From: Diplosphaera chodatii
Lineage: Eukaryota; Chlorophyta; Trebouxiophyceae; Prasiolales; Stichococcaceae
NCBI GenBank assembly: GCA_032358165.1
Contig: JAALGY010000011.1
Location: 682,001 to 746,000 of the forward strand
Direction: 5' to 3'
DNA length: 64,000 nucleotides
Shown: positions 47,418 through 59,300 of the stretch, piece after piece
Layout: every line of letters begins with the position of its first letter
Position numbering within the stretch: position 1 is the first letter of the stretch
The notes under the pieces: model-generated
What the model saw: the letters and a program-made list of their open reading frames with translations, nothing else
Databases searched by the model: none
What the model was told of the DNA's origin: nothing
Program-made: the position numbers and the translations under genes

Positions 47418-50138
47418 TCACCGGCTCACAGCCGGGGCCAGGTCCTTCTGTGTGATGTGCTCGTACACTTCCCGAATCTTCAGGCCAACCAGAGTCTGCA
47501 GGGCGCATGCAAATGTCTGACTCCTAGTGTAGGCAAACATGACACATGCATGCTGCTGTGATGTCGCATCCGGGGTAGTTACTGTGAGACAAAAATTTGT
47601 CTGCATGATGCTCCAGCAGGTGCCAGCAATTCTGCACCTGGAAAAGGCCGGTGCCGTTGTTGGAGCCCGGGAAGGCAGCGTTCTTCAGCAGCTGCTGCGT
47701 GATCTCGCCGTAGAACTGCACGGTCAACAGGAACACAGTCAGGAGAGCTCCACAGCAGACGAGCGCCATCATGGCACGCAGTGCTATGTCTGGAGCAGCA
47801 ACATCTCAGTCGTTGTGTGGACCGCTGCAGCCAGAGAGTAGCGGTAATGTACCTTGGCTGATGTGTTGCTGAGGTGGCTCTCCACATAGATAAGCTCCTG
47901 CACGCGCACAGTCCGCCAGTATAAGCTAACGGAAGCTCCTTTGCAGACGCTCGCATGTTCATAAGGATGGTTCTAATGCACATCAGCTGATGATACACCA
48001 GCGCAGTGAGCAAATGCTGCACACGCATCACAGAGGTAGTTACAAAGTATCATGCACAAGGGCTGCATGCAGATACAGCACGCACACCTCCAGCTTGTCG
48101 AAGGAGCCGTCCATCTCCAGCACGGAGACCTCCTCACCGTAGTAGGTGTCTGGGCCATAGTAGAACCTGTCGAGGCACATTGGAAGGGGTTGAAGAGCAC
48201 ATCGGCAGGGACAGCAGTCTACAGCGAGCGCCGAGCTGGTGCAGCTGAACACGCCGAGCGGCAGCCACACAGCACAGGCTGCATAGGAGAGTGCTGTGGG
48301 CAATGCATGTGCTGCTATCGTCACAGAGCAGGCAGGCGGACATGTCCCACGGCGCACTTGATGCCAGGGAAGGAGCAGGTGAGCTTGCGGCCGCAGGGGA
48401 TCCAGGAGATGGTGGAGCCCTCGTCGAACAGGTACACCGGGTCGAAGAACTTGACGCCCTCCTTCTGGATGAAGCGCACCCGCAGCACCTTGCCCTCCTT
48501 CTCGTCGGGGATCAGCTGCGTCGGGAGCACCTGCAACAGAAGGCAACATATCTACAGTTATGAGTCTGCATCCTGTTTGTCCTCCCACCAACCCTGGCAT
48601 GGCTACACCTTGTGGAGCATTTGCCGTGGCGTCCCAGCAGATTTGAGCGATGCATCCCTTTCGTGTTCACCATAACACACTCTGCAGGCAGATCTGCCCA
48701 TAAATGGACCTGGATGATGACATCAGCGTTCTTCTTCTGCGGGTCGATGTACGCGTCGAAGTCCGGCTTGCGGGCCTCGATGGAGGCCTTGATGGACTCC
48801 TCGCTGTGGCCGCGCTCCGCCATGTCGCGCTGCAGGGCGGGGCACACAGCAGCGTCAACGCATTGCCCCGCTGCTGCTTGTTGGCATGACTGGCCACCCG
48901 CTCACCATATGCGGGTATGTAACATCTGACCTCCAATCTGTAAGCCTGCGACACAGCTGACACATCACATCCAGTGCGTGTGACACATTCCATGCTGGCA
49001 CGCACCTGCAGCTTCCACGCGAACTTGACGTCGTCGCTGATGTCCAGGTAGATCTTGAAGTCCAGCAGGTCGCGCACGCGCTCATCGTAGAAGGGGTGCA
49101 GGCCCTCGATCACCAGGATCTGTGCGACGTGAAATCGGCCAGCCAATGAGACTCCGTACTTTCGGCAGTTGTCACAGCCTTGCAGCACTGTCATCTGATC
49201 AGTGGGTCCGGCCGACGTCTGCTGCACACATGGGTACTCGTCATCAGCAGACTGGCAGATTCAAATTCTGCAATTCTGACCTTGGGGGACTGGATCTCCT
49301 CGGCGGGGTCCAGGATGCCGGTGACGTGGTTGTAGATGGGCTTCTGCACGGGCTTGCCCTCCTTCAGGGCCTTGGTCTGCTCGTACATCAGGTCGAAGTC
49401 CTGCGCCACCGGGTCCAGCGCCGTCACGCCCTGCAGCAGCGTGGCGAACCAGCGTCAGATGTGGGGGTACAGGAACCAACTGTTCAACGCTATCCACACG
49501 TCAGGTCCTCAGCACACAAAGGCAGAAGCGTCTGGCGTGTGGGACATGCAGGGGACTGCCAGGCATGTGGGAGGCTGGCTGCTGACGAGCAGCACCTTGT
49601 CCTTGCGGCCGTAGCGGTCCAGGCAATGGTAGTCGTCCAGGCAGATGACGGTGGTCATGTCGCTCAGCAGCGTGTTGGAGTCCGGGTTGCCACCTGCACA
49701 GGGCCAAAACCTGCCAGCTGTCCTGCGCCGCGCCGTGTGATGTGTGCACAGGTTGTCGGCTTGCGGCTACCTGGCACTCCACCTCCAGTCGTGCACAAGG
49801 GCAACTGTCAACACAGCTTTCATGTAGCCCACCCTCCGGCGGGGATGGGGCGCCGCCAAACACCGATGTCATCCGCCGCATGAATGTGGACTTGCCGCAG
49901 CCTGCACCACATTTGGGCGATGGATCTGCACCTGGTTTTGAAGGTGGTCCCAATGCCACTTACATCGCCAGTGCAAGCATACTCAGGTCCATAGGGGAGG
50001 GAGGGTGAGCAAGGCAGCTCGCCGTGCAGCACCTGAGTCAGCTGCCAGACCGATGACCACGGTCTTCTCGTCGGCTCCGGCTGCCTCGGCCCGCACCACG
50101 AGGGCGGCTGTGCGGCGCTGTGCTGACAGCACTGGCAT
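47418..50138 (-). CDS. PRK: Phosphoribulokinase, chloroplast (Calvin cycle)
   Basis: Phosphorylates ribulose 5-phosphate to the CO2 acceptor ribulose 1,5-bisphosphate in the plastid stroma. Eleven exons: 50138-50033, 49901-49833, 49693-49596, 49430-49281, 49119-49006, 48829-48710, 48530-48358, 48166-48088, 47897-47853, 47715-47638, 47495-47418; 369 aa. Landmarks: TVVIGLAADSGCGKSTFMRR (P-loop), VICLDDYHCLD, PIYNHVTGILD, ILVIEGLHPFYDERVRDLLD, YLDISDDVKFAWKLQRDMAE, VYLFDEGSTISWIPCGRKLT, YYGPDTYYGEEVSVLEMDG, LSNTSAKFYGEITQQLL, FPGSNNGTGLFQ. The thioredoxin-regulated pair is intact: Cys37 in the P-loop and Cys76 in ICLDDYH, 39 residues apart as in algal and plant PRK. The C-terminal pair (PCGRKLTC, six apart) is also present. 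The transit peptide is incomplete: the frame is open upstream of Met1 to an acceptor at 50162, so a first exon probably lies between 50163 and about 50640. Confidence 0.95.
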
Positions 50139-51304
50139 GCTGCGGGCATGGCTGAAGACAGCCTGTGTCTGTCGGCATCAGGGGATTGGCATCATTAGCA
50201 ACACTTGTATGGCTTGTGCATGAGACATTTAAGCATGCGTGCTGCATGTACGCTGCACAAACAGTGAAGAATGCGGCATGCAGCAACGTGTGCTGGCATG
50301 ACTGTGGGCAAGCACCACGGCCGGTTACCACACCTGAAAGAATGCGCTGCCGCCACACCTGCTCAGAGGCACTGCCTGCGCCTGTGCCCTGCACATCGAT
50401 AAAGCGCAAGATGATAGCGTGATCGATGAAATTAGCCCGCAGCCTAACACCTTGTGTGGCACTCGAGCTACACCCCCTGCGCATCCTCCAGAATCGGGTC
50501 TGCTGTGTCACCGGTACACGCTGCCGCGATGCCAAGCTTAGCAAGAAGAGAGCACTCAAATGCTGAGGTGTACATTCCACATATGGGATGTACTCACGCC
50601 GATAACCAAGGCTGCACACGACCTGGTGCATCAACATGCTCGTAAGGTATGCCTGTCTAGGCTGGGCACCCTGCTGAGGTGCAGATACTGCCCAGTTCTC
50701 CAGAATGAGCCTACGTTATCAAGACACCAGGCCTCCGCCCGACACCGGGCGCTGCGAGCGCTTCTGGCACCCTATCCGCCCACACTGCAGGTCCTGCAGC
50801 GATCTAAGCGCACCTGGGCACCGGCGCCGACCTGCCCGCCGACATGAGGCTGCTGCGGTTCATTGTCTGAGCCGCCATGATGATCTCGCGCGCGTCCCTT
50901 TGTCGCGCTGCGTGGGGCGAGGTGAGAGGCTGCAGGGCTGCAAAGCTCAGCCACTTCTCTCGAGACATGGCGGGGGGTAATGGAGCATCAACGGGTGCAC
51001 TCTCCTTTACTGGCATGATGACCGATGAAGACTACCTTGCGGACCTTGTTGCGGTCCTCGGGGAGGTGTGGAGGCCTGCACCTGATCACTGTCGCGCACT
51101 TCACAGGTGGGTGTACTTGCAGCAAGTGCGTGCGAGCTGAGAGTGCCCTGTCAACACTATTGGTAGCACTGTGGCATGTCAACAATTTTGCATCCTTAGC
51201 AGTGACATTCAGTTCAGGCAGCGCATGCAGCCTGACATAGCACAGTATTTGCTTGAGTATTAGGAATTGGAGGAAAACACAGTTGCCGCGGCGGCTTTGG
51301 CGCC
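50139..51304. other. Divergent intergenic region, PRK (-) and RED (+)
   Basis: About 1.2 kb between divergent genes. It probably contains the PRK first exon encoding the start of the transit peptide, plus both promoters. Open frames at 50877-51140 (+) and 50804-51016 (-) overlap on opposite strands and show no domain, so I do not call them genes. Confidence 0.45.
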
Positions 51305-54300
51305 ATGGCAGACATGTACAGCAACCCCTTGCCGCCAACATCGATGCGACCGCCGCCCTCCGAGCCTCCGCAGACGCCAAAAAGCAACGCAGACTTTCGG
51401 GCGCTGCTCGCGACGCCGCGTGCCGAGCGCGGCAGCTACCACAGCAGCCTCGCTGGCGGGACGGTCAGTGGCAGCGGCGAGCGGAAGGAGAAGAAAGATA
51501 AGCCTAAGAAGCCACAGAAGCCGAAGCCGGCAGGGGAGGAGGAGAAAAAGGATGAGGATGCCGACGGCTATCGGTGCGTCCCGAACGTTGGAAAGCGGCG
51601 GCAACACAGAACACAGCGTCCAAGGTCTCAACCGACTGATGGTGGTAGCAGGCACAGGTTGACGCTAGCACGGCAGGGACTCAGAACCCATTGAATGCCT
51701 GCAGGGACCGGGCGGAGGAGCGCCGGAAGGGTATCAACCCGGACTACGACGGCGGACTGTCCGATCTCAGCGCACAGCCTGGCAGCGTGCAGGTCGGCAC
51801 CGCTGCTGCATAGGAATGCCAAGTGCCAACTGGTAAGCAAAGCAAGAGTGCACCTGTCTTGAGAAGCTTAGCCCACGTAGATGACTTTCTGTTCAGGGCG
51901 CCAACCTGACCATTGACGAGACCAAGTTCCTGGGTGGGGATGTGGAGCACACGCATCTGGTGAAGGGTCTCGACTATGCGCTGCTGCAGAAGGCACGTCA
52001 ACGGGATCCCACCATGCTATGCACTGTGCTGCATCACTGTGCTCGCCCTGTGTGCCACCTCCTGTTGGTGATAGCCGCTCGAGTATGCAGCAGAAGCTAT
52101 TCGACAAGATGCACCCTCATGTGGCATGAATGCTTTTCGTTTATGTTTCCGTCATGCCTTCCAACAGGTGAGAACAGAGGAAAGCAGCAAGGAAGCGCAG
52201 GAAGCGGAGGAGGCCAGGGCGCGCGCCAAGCTCATGAAAACGAAGCAGGTAGATCGCAAATCGACCCGCATGTCTTCCAACGCTCTTTGACGCATGCCTG
52301 CATGGTGCCTCTTTTCCATGCCATGCTGCCGTGAGCTGCAGCAGCTGCTGCAGGGCTCGCATGACTCAGGCTCGCACGCTTTCTCGAAGATGCTTGCGCT
52401 TTGCTGAGCAGCGAGGTGCTTCCACACGCTGCAGTTCAAGACGGCAATGGGGCGCAACGTGTTCGACGCCATCTTCCGGCCGCCGAGGCGGGACGTCACG
52501 GAGATGTTCCTGCCGCGCCGCATGGCCTTCGTGTACGACCTGGAGGGCGGCGAGACGCTGGACATCCCCACCACGCTGCACCGCTCCAAGGCCGACTGCC
52601 CCAAGGTACGTAGCTGACCGCCGTGCTTTCACCTAACTCGAGCATAGCCATTCATATCGAGAGGACGCTGGACCAGCCCTGTAGCGCCCTGGTCCAAACC
52701 AGATTCTGCTGCACAGCAGGTCGTCGTGATGCAGCTCTTTGACAGGTCCGCTGTGCGGGCAACTACAGTGATGTAGGCAGAGTGTACCATTGACATCCTC
52801 AAGTTCAAAACTTGCAGCCGGTGGAGGCGATGATGGGCGGGGTGGACGGCGCAGTGCTGGAGCGCTTGGCCAAGATCATGGGCTACATGCGCGTGACGCC
52901 CGGCGCCAAGCCGGGCAAGCGCCTCAAGAAGCGCGACAAGCAGCGCCTGCTGGCGGCGGCCGTGGCTGCGCCCTCAGGTGCGCACTGCTGATGGCATGCG
53001 CACGGATGTTCATCGCTGCTTTCTGCTTTCTGCTTTCGACATCTCATACCATGTTACCCCATCAACTGGATTAGACGGCCTATGATGCAGCTTCCACCCG
53101 GCTGTAAACATCATCAACACCTTGCTGGCAACTTCAGGTGGCGGTCTGGTGGCAAATGGCGCAGGGCAGCATGGACGTGAGGCGAGCAACGGCGCGGCGG
53201 AGCCGGGCGCCATGCCGCCGCCGCCGCCCAAGCCCACACCCGCAGACGACGAGGTGAGTGACGTGCAGTCCGCACCGGTAGCATCGGTGACGAGCGAGCT
53301 GCCACCCTCTTGGCTGTCTTCACTAGTGGCGAGTGGCGTGTTGCGGTGCACGCCCGGGCATGTAGATGTGTCGTTGCCTCCACTGTGTCCAATACGACAC
53401 AACGTCCTCTGCACAGGACATCTTTGGAGACGCGGGCACAGACTATGAGCTGCCGGAGCGGCGGGCTGGGGAGGTCGCTGCGGCGGCAAAGCGTGACACA
53501 TACTTCGACAGGAAGGACGAGATGCGGGACCTGCCAGCATTGCCAACAGGTGCAGCACAGTAGCCAACTTGTGCAACATCACCGAAGGATGTCGGAGGGC
53601 TTGCTTGGCGAGGAAGAGCATTCATCAGTGACCCAGGAATTGGCCGCAGCTGCTGATCTTGGTCCTGCTGCACGCTGCTGACAGCATTGCAACGCGAACG
53701 TCAGCATACAAGCACTGCTACCTGCTGGCGGGCGACGCAGCAAGACTGTTTGCCAAAATAATACTGAAGATGCCTGTGCCAGTCCGCAGGCAAGGGCGCT
53801 GACTCAGAGGCAGGGGACAATGTGGTTCCGCCGCCGCCGCCAGACATGCCGCCGCCGCCGCCGCCGCCACCGCCACAGGAAGCAGATGCTGCTCCCGGCG
53901 CCGCCATGCCTCCAGCCGACTACACCTACGACTATTCAGCAGCATATGCCAACGCAGACCCACAGCAGCAGTGGTGTGTACTCTGCGACACAAGACGGAG
54001 ATCCTCCAATGCACACTTGTGCGGCACAGAGTTAGGGACATCATGTTGCAAGCCCAATGCTTTTCGATGCTGTCATAGCTGCTGTGTTGACCACACTTGG
54101 GGACACCTACGCTGTAAGTGCTGAGCGAGGGTATGCCTGGCGTTTGCGCAGGGCGCAGCAGGGGTATGATGCGTCAGCCTACGGTGTAGTGCCAGCAGTG
54201 CAGTATGACGCCTACGGCCAGCCGATCGTCTACGACACAGCTATGCAGGTGGGACTGTGTCACATGCTCGCGGTCACCGGTGCACGGCATTGTGGCTGCA

Positions 54301-55932
54301 CCGAGGAGGCCGGCCTAACAGCTCCTAAGGGTAGGAAGCCAGCATGCCTGGTGCACACGGCTGAAAAGCACACGGCATCAAAGTTGTACTTCAGTGGCTG
54401 AAGACATGCGATGGCCGATGCCTCTTTGTCACTGGTGCACACGCCAGGACGTCCAGGCGGCTCCTGATGGCAGCATGGAGCTGACGGCGGAGGAGAAGGA
54501 CGCGGGGCTGGGCAGCGTGTTCAAGCGGGACGACGAGCGGCTGGCCAAAATGCGGAATGAGGTGCGCTGCTTGAGATGGACACACACCTATTGCATTGCA
54601 TCCTTGCGGGCCTTCGGTACTGCGCATGCATTTGAGCGGTGCACTAGGGCCTGATGAACTCTGTTATCCTGCTGCACATCTTGCATCTCACGGCAGTTGC
54701 CCTGCCGTGCTGTTCAATGACCGGCGTTGATATACAGAGTTTCAGCATGTTGGCGTCTGCATCAAGCGAGGACTGCACAGCTGAAATGCGACTGGATCAC
54801 AGCCCAATAACAGGCCAGTCCATCCCTTTAGCAGCTGCTGCTTTGTCTGCAGGATGACCGCGAGAAGGACCCGGCGTACGTGTCCGACGCCTATGCGGAG
54901 TGCTACCCGGGCTTCCACGAGTTCGGCACCACCGTGGTGGACAGCGACGAGGAGGACATGAGCCACATGGACAAAAAGATGGTGTGCTGACACGGAAATA
55001 AGACTAACACACATGACGTGACACAACCACGTTCACATATCTGCCTGTGTGAAGCCGGCCCATTCGCTGATGCTGCTGCAACACCACGGCACCGCGGTTA
55101 CAGCAAGGGGCTTGTACCTGATGTCGGGTGTGCAGGGCAGCTGCAATGGTCCAGATGCTGTGCCCAGTCTCATAACACTCGTGTGATGGTGTGGTATGTA
55201 CCAACAGCGCAGACTGCAGCAATGGCATTCAAGGCAGCAATCAGCGCATGACTGCTAATGCCAAACAGTGCGCAACAATACTAAGATTGCGTGTTGCAAT
55301 TCCTGCAGGAGAAGGGCTCGCAGTCGCGCAGTAACTTTGCAACAGAGGAGGAGTGGCAGGCGCATAAGTCCAAGCAGGAGACACTGCCAAAGGTGCGGTG
55401 CACTGGCCAAATTGATGCTATCCATGAGAGGCGCCATGGATCTGAGTAGGGGCTCTCCAGGACTGGTGGCCATCATCGATGCTTGCGGGACTGTGTATAT
55501 TACCACGTTGATGCAATGATCAAATGATCCTGACCAGAGGCCTACCAATATCATATCACAGGCTGCATTCCAGTTTGGGCTCAAGATGGCGGACGGTCGC
55601 AAGACGCACAAGAACCTCGTCAACAAAGCCAACACTAAGCTCAAGAACGAGCTCAGCAGCATCAAGGTGTGTTCCCGTGCCAGATATGCTGCAGCATTGC
55701 ATGCGGTTGCAGTCCTGCTGCACGTGAAATGCAAAACAGTGTGACGGATACGGGCAGTGCTCGCATACAAGACCTAAAACCGCACACCGAACATGGGCCT
55801 AAGCGATGCTGGCGTGCCATGCTTCAGGACATCCTGGACAAGAAGGGTACTAGCTACGGGCGCGCCTTCGACAAGGATGAGGATGCGCCGAGTGGTGGCG
55901 GGGCCCCCAGCAAACGGAAGCGCATCATCTAG
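51305..55932 (+). CDS. SMU2: RED/IK/SMU2 spliceosomal protein
   Basis: Orthologue-like to RED (IK), the partner of SMU1 in the spliceosomal B complex; plant SMU2 has the same role. Fifteen exons: 51305-51573, 51705-51792, 51897-51992, 52168-52248, 52435-52605, 52818-52977, 53138-53253, 53417-53549, 53790-53973, 54152-54248, 54448-54561, 54853-54981, 55309-55392, 55562-55666, 55828-55932; 643 aa, every phase consistent. N-terminal RED domain: SNADFRALLATPRA, YRDRAEERRKGINPDYDGG, TKFLGGDVEHTHLVKGLDYA, LLQK|VRTEE, TAMGRNVFDAIF, FLPRRMAFVYDL, LDIPTTLHRSKADCP. The middle has DIFGDAGTDY and a polyproline run (near 53825-53880). C-terminal region: AYAECYPGFHEF, FQFGLKMADGRKTHKNLVNK, ending KRKRII. 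Usual RE/RD/RK dipeptide repeats are replaced by Lys/Glu and Pro-rich stretches. The third intron has a GC donor (AAG|GCACGT at 51993), confirmed by the conserved LLQKVR join. Confidence 0.93.
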
Positions 55933-56371
55933 ATGCCTTGTACCACGAGCCAATGGCGCCTGCGGCCCACTAGCAATGTATATGCATATGCATTGCTTCG
56001 GCGAGACTCCTATGGCATTGACATTCTGCGTGTGCATGGGGTGCCAGTTGCTGCACTTCGGTGGGGTTCTGCTGGTGGGATCCTCCGCCATACTAAATGC
56101 AGAATGGATGGAAGTGTGGCTTCACACGCAAGCTTTGGTGCACAGACTGTTTCCCAGCTGCCAGGCGACAGATCCCATATGACGGCTCGCTCCGCACAAA
56201 GAATCAGTTTGCTCGCAAGCGCATCCCATAAACCTTGCACTGCAACCCAACAATGATGCTGTTCATGATGGCCACAGCTGCTGCACCACGGCTGAATATC
56301 CAGTTGAATCTGCTGCATCTGCCCCCCATTCGAACTGGCTGCCTGGCAGCTGATAATGCCATTTGGTGTCT
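55933..56371. other. Convergent intergenic region (RED and transporter 3' ends)
   Basis: This stretch holds two 3' UTRs. No TGTAA was noticed close to either stop, so poly(A) sites are unassigned. No gene or repeat is supported. Confidence 0.4.
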
Positions 56372-59300
56372 TCAAGCATCCTTCTCGAGCGCGGCCAGCT
56401 TCGCAGCCTGCGACCGTTGAGCAAACAATGGTGAGCTGTACGCTTGCATTCTACCAGGTATTTGATGATCGAGGACAGGCACATGCACTGCAGTTTATGA
56501 GATGAGCGCACCTCCCGCTGGGTGAAGTTTTTGAGGTTGATCTGCGTCGCCAGTGCACAAGGTGGTCAGCATCCTGACAGGCAGCAGCACAGACTGCAAG
56601 TGCAAGCTTGCTTATCAGGAATGCATTGGCCATCTCACCATGGGGGACAGCAGCAGCAGAGCAGCACCCAGTGCACAGTACAGTGTAGTGAAGTATGCGC
56701 CCCAGCCATACCTGCAAACAGTGCCAAAGAGAACTCAGCCATATGTCAAGGAGCGGACTGTTTAACGAGGGCCTTGCACCTAGTGCCGAAAGGCAGCATC
56801 AGCGTCGCCCTTGCAGGGTGCCGTCAAGATGCAGGACTCTGTCGTGGCTCACTGCTTGACGATGATGGACAGCGGGACTCCAGCGTTGGCGGCGCCGAGG
56901 TAGGCCACCCAGCCCAAAAAGCCTTCGCTGGCGCCCACCGACTCGGGGCCTGCATCAGTGGTTCAAGGGGTGGTTCCATGCCAGGTGCAAAGGTTGCTGC
57001 ACATTTAGTTTCGCTGGCTGTACCACAACCGCTTGGTGAGCGTCGGCAAGCTCACTCCAGTGGCTGGAGGGGAAAATGCATTGCTGCTCCTATGCTGCGG
57101 TTGCGGCCCGTGCAAGCCAGGAGCACGGGTGACATTTGATTGCAGCAATGCGCTTCTTACCAACAAGCTCTGCGCCACACAGGCCGATGAGCATCTGCGG
57201 GCCGTACAGGAAGAAGCCGATCATGAAGACCGATGCCCACTGCAGCCAGACTGTGGTCGCTGGGCAGGCGGCAAACACCGCCAGCATTGCGGCGACACCT
57301 ATCGTGTACGCCATCACCACCTGCAAATGGCACGAGCAAGGGGTCTTCCATCCAGACAGCCCGAGCACGAGACACAAACTGCCCACACTGCCAAGCACGT
57401 CACCCCCTGACTGGCAGGCACTGCACACAGATCCGAGACGTGTGGCCAGCAGTCATTGGAGAGAAACCCCACAGCACACATTCACGGCCATTCATGATCA
57501 GCAAGGATGACTAAATTGTGAATGCACGCAGCACAGGGACTCCAGCGAGCAGCCGAGCAATGAAGGCCGTAATAGCTATGCTTATATAGTAGTCTTGCCC
57601 GTTCCAGGTGCCGGGTCCCACCTGCACGCGCTTGCCGACGGCGCCGTCGTTGGGGTTCTTCCGCACCAGCCAGTCGCTGAGGCGGCCAGCCAGCAGGCTG
57701 CCGAACAGGCCGCCCAGCTCCATGCCGCTCACCCGCACCGCAGCCGACCCCGCGTCCGCCACGCCCTTCACCTGTTCGCAGTGTACACGGAGTAAATTTT
57801 TAATGTAGGTTATATAAATCAGAAATTAAAATTTTCAATAAATTTTAATAAAACTGGTTGATGGAGGGTTTACGTCTCAATGCCCCGTGTGCAAAACCCG
57901 ACTTCAGCAATATCTAACCTGCCGACACACCAGTGCAGCACGAGCAGACGTGCGGCTGAAAATGCGGCCTACCTTCATGAGGTAGAAGACGAACCAGGAG
58001 GTCACGCCTTGCCGCACAACGTAGATGCAGAAGTAGGTGAGAGCCTGTGTAGGTGATACATGACAGGGTTGATTACCAGATATGGAAATACACCCGCCCG
58101 TCACGCTCAGCTGGAGGCACCACATGCGATGCTGAGGGCAAACAAGCGAGTGCTGCCCTCGAGACCCACTGGCTGGCTGATGTCACTGCTATCAACTGCT
58201 GTCCTCTGTATGGACTCACCATGCCCCAGATGTAGGGGTTGCGCAGCACATTCTGCACCAGCAGCGTCAGCAGGCTCTTCTTCTCCTCATCCACCTCCTC
58301 GCCAGCCTTGTTCTTCTGCAGCACAGTGCACAGGCAAGCGCAATCAGGCTCGTGAGACTGCTTCCTCAGGACGCCCGTTGACTCTTGAGCATGTCGAGTA
58401 TGCCAAAACAACCATGACACTGCCCTTGAGAGTGGCTCCGCATCATGCAGTCAGGGTGTCAGTGCTGACTAGCAGGCGTCCGCTGGGTCATAGACAGGTC
58501 GGCTGCTGCAATGCGCACCTTCTTGGCCTTCTCGACAGCCTCGATGGGCGGGTAGCCGACAGACTCGGGCGAGTCCTTGCACAGGAACAGCACCAGCACG
58601 CCGACAGTCAGGCCGATGGCGCCGGGGGCCCACATGCCCCACCGCCACCCGTAATTCCGCGCAGCAGTGCCTGCATACGAAGGCGACAGTCTCCATGGCT
58701 GAGGACACTCCTGCCTGCAGATCATTCCTAACGGTAAAAGGCGAAGGTGCAGCAGGCGGAAGACCTGGCTGAGGTGGAGACACTGCAATGGCGTGACTGG
58801 AACACAGGCAGCAACCGACCTGCAATGATGGGCGCAATGAAGCCACCTGCAGGTTGCAGGTATGATCGGCTGGTCAGAAGACTGTCCCATTTCTCCCAGA
58901 GGTGCATACATCATGCTGCAGTACAGGAGCGTGTGCTCAGACATGCCCTTTGCCGCCTGACAGGCGCACCCAGGTTGTGAGCCACGTTCCACATTCCCCA
59001 CCAAGTGCCACGCTCCGGGCCGGCATACCAGGCTGTGAGGATGCGTGCACAGCAGGGGCCACCGAAGCCCTGCAGCATGCCAAATCTGGAGTCGGCGCAA
59101 CAATTGGTAGCTTCATGCAGCAGGACCGTAGGGCCTTGGTCAGCAGGAGCTGCCACCTGCAGAATGGCTCTGCTAAAGCGGTGCTCGTGTTGACGGCCGG
59201 GCAGATTCCATAGGCAGCGCTGAGAACTCACCTGCAGGATGCCGTTGAGCGCCCAGAATGCACAGAACCTGCATGGTGCAACCAAATCATTTTGGCTCAG

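Noticed and set aside
50804..51140. Small genes in the PRK-RED spacer
   Set aside because: Two opposite-strand frames overlap, neither with a domain or splice support; the PRK 5' exon is a better use of this space.
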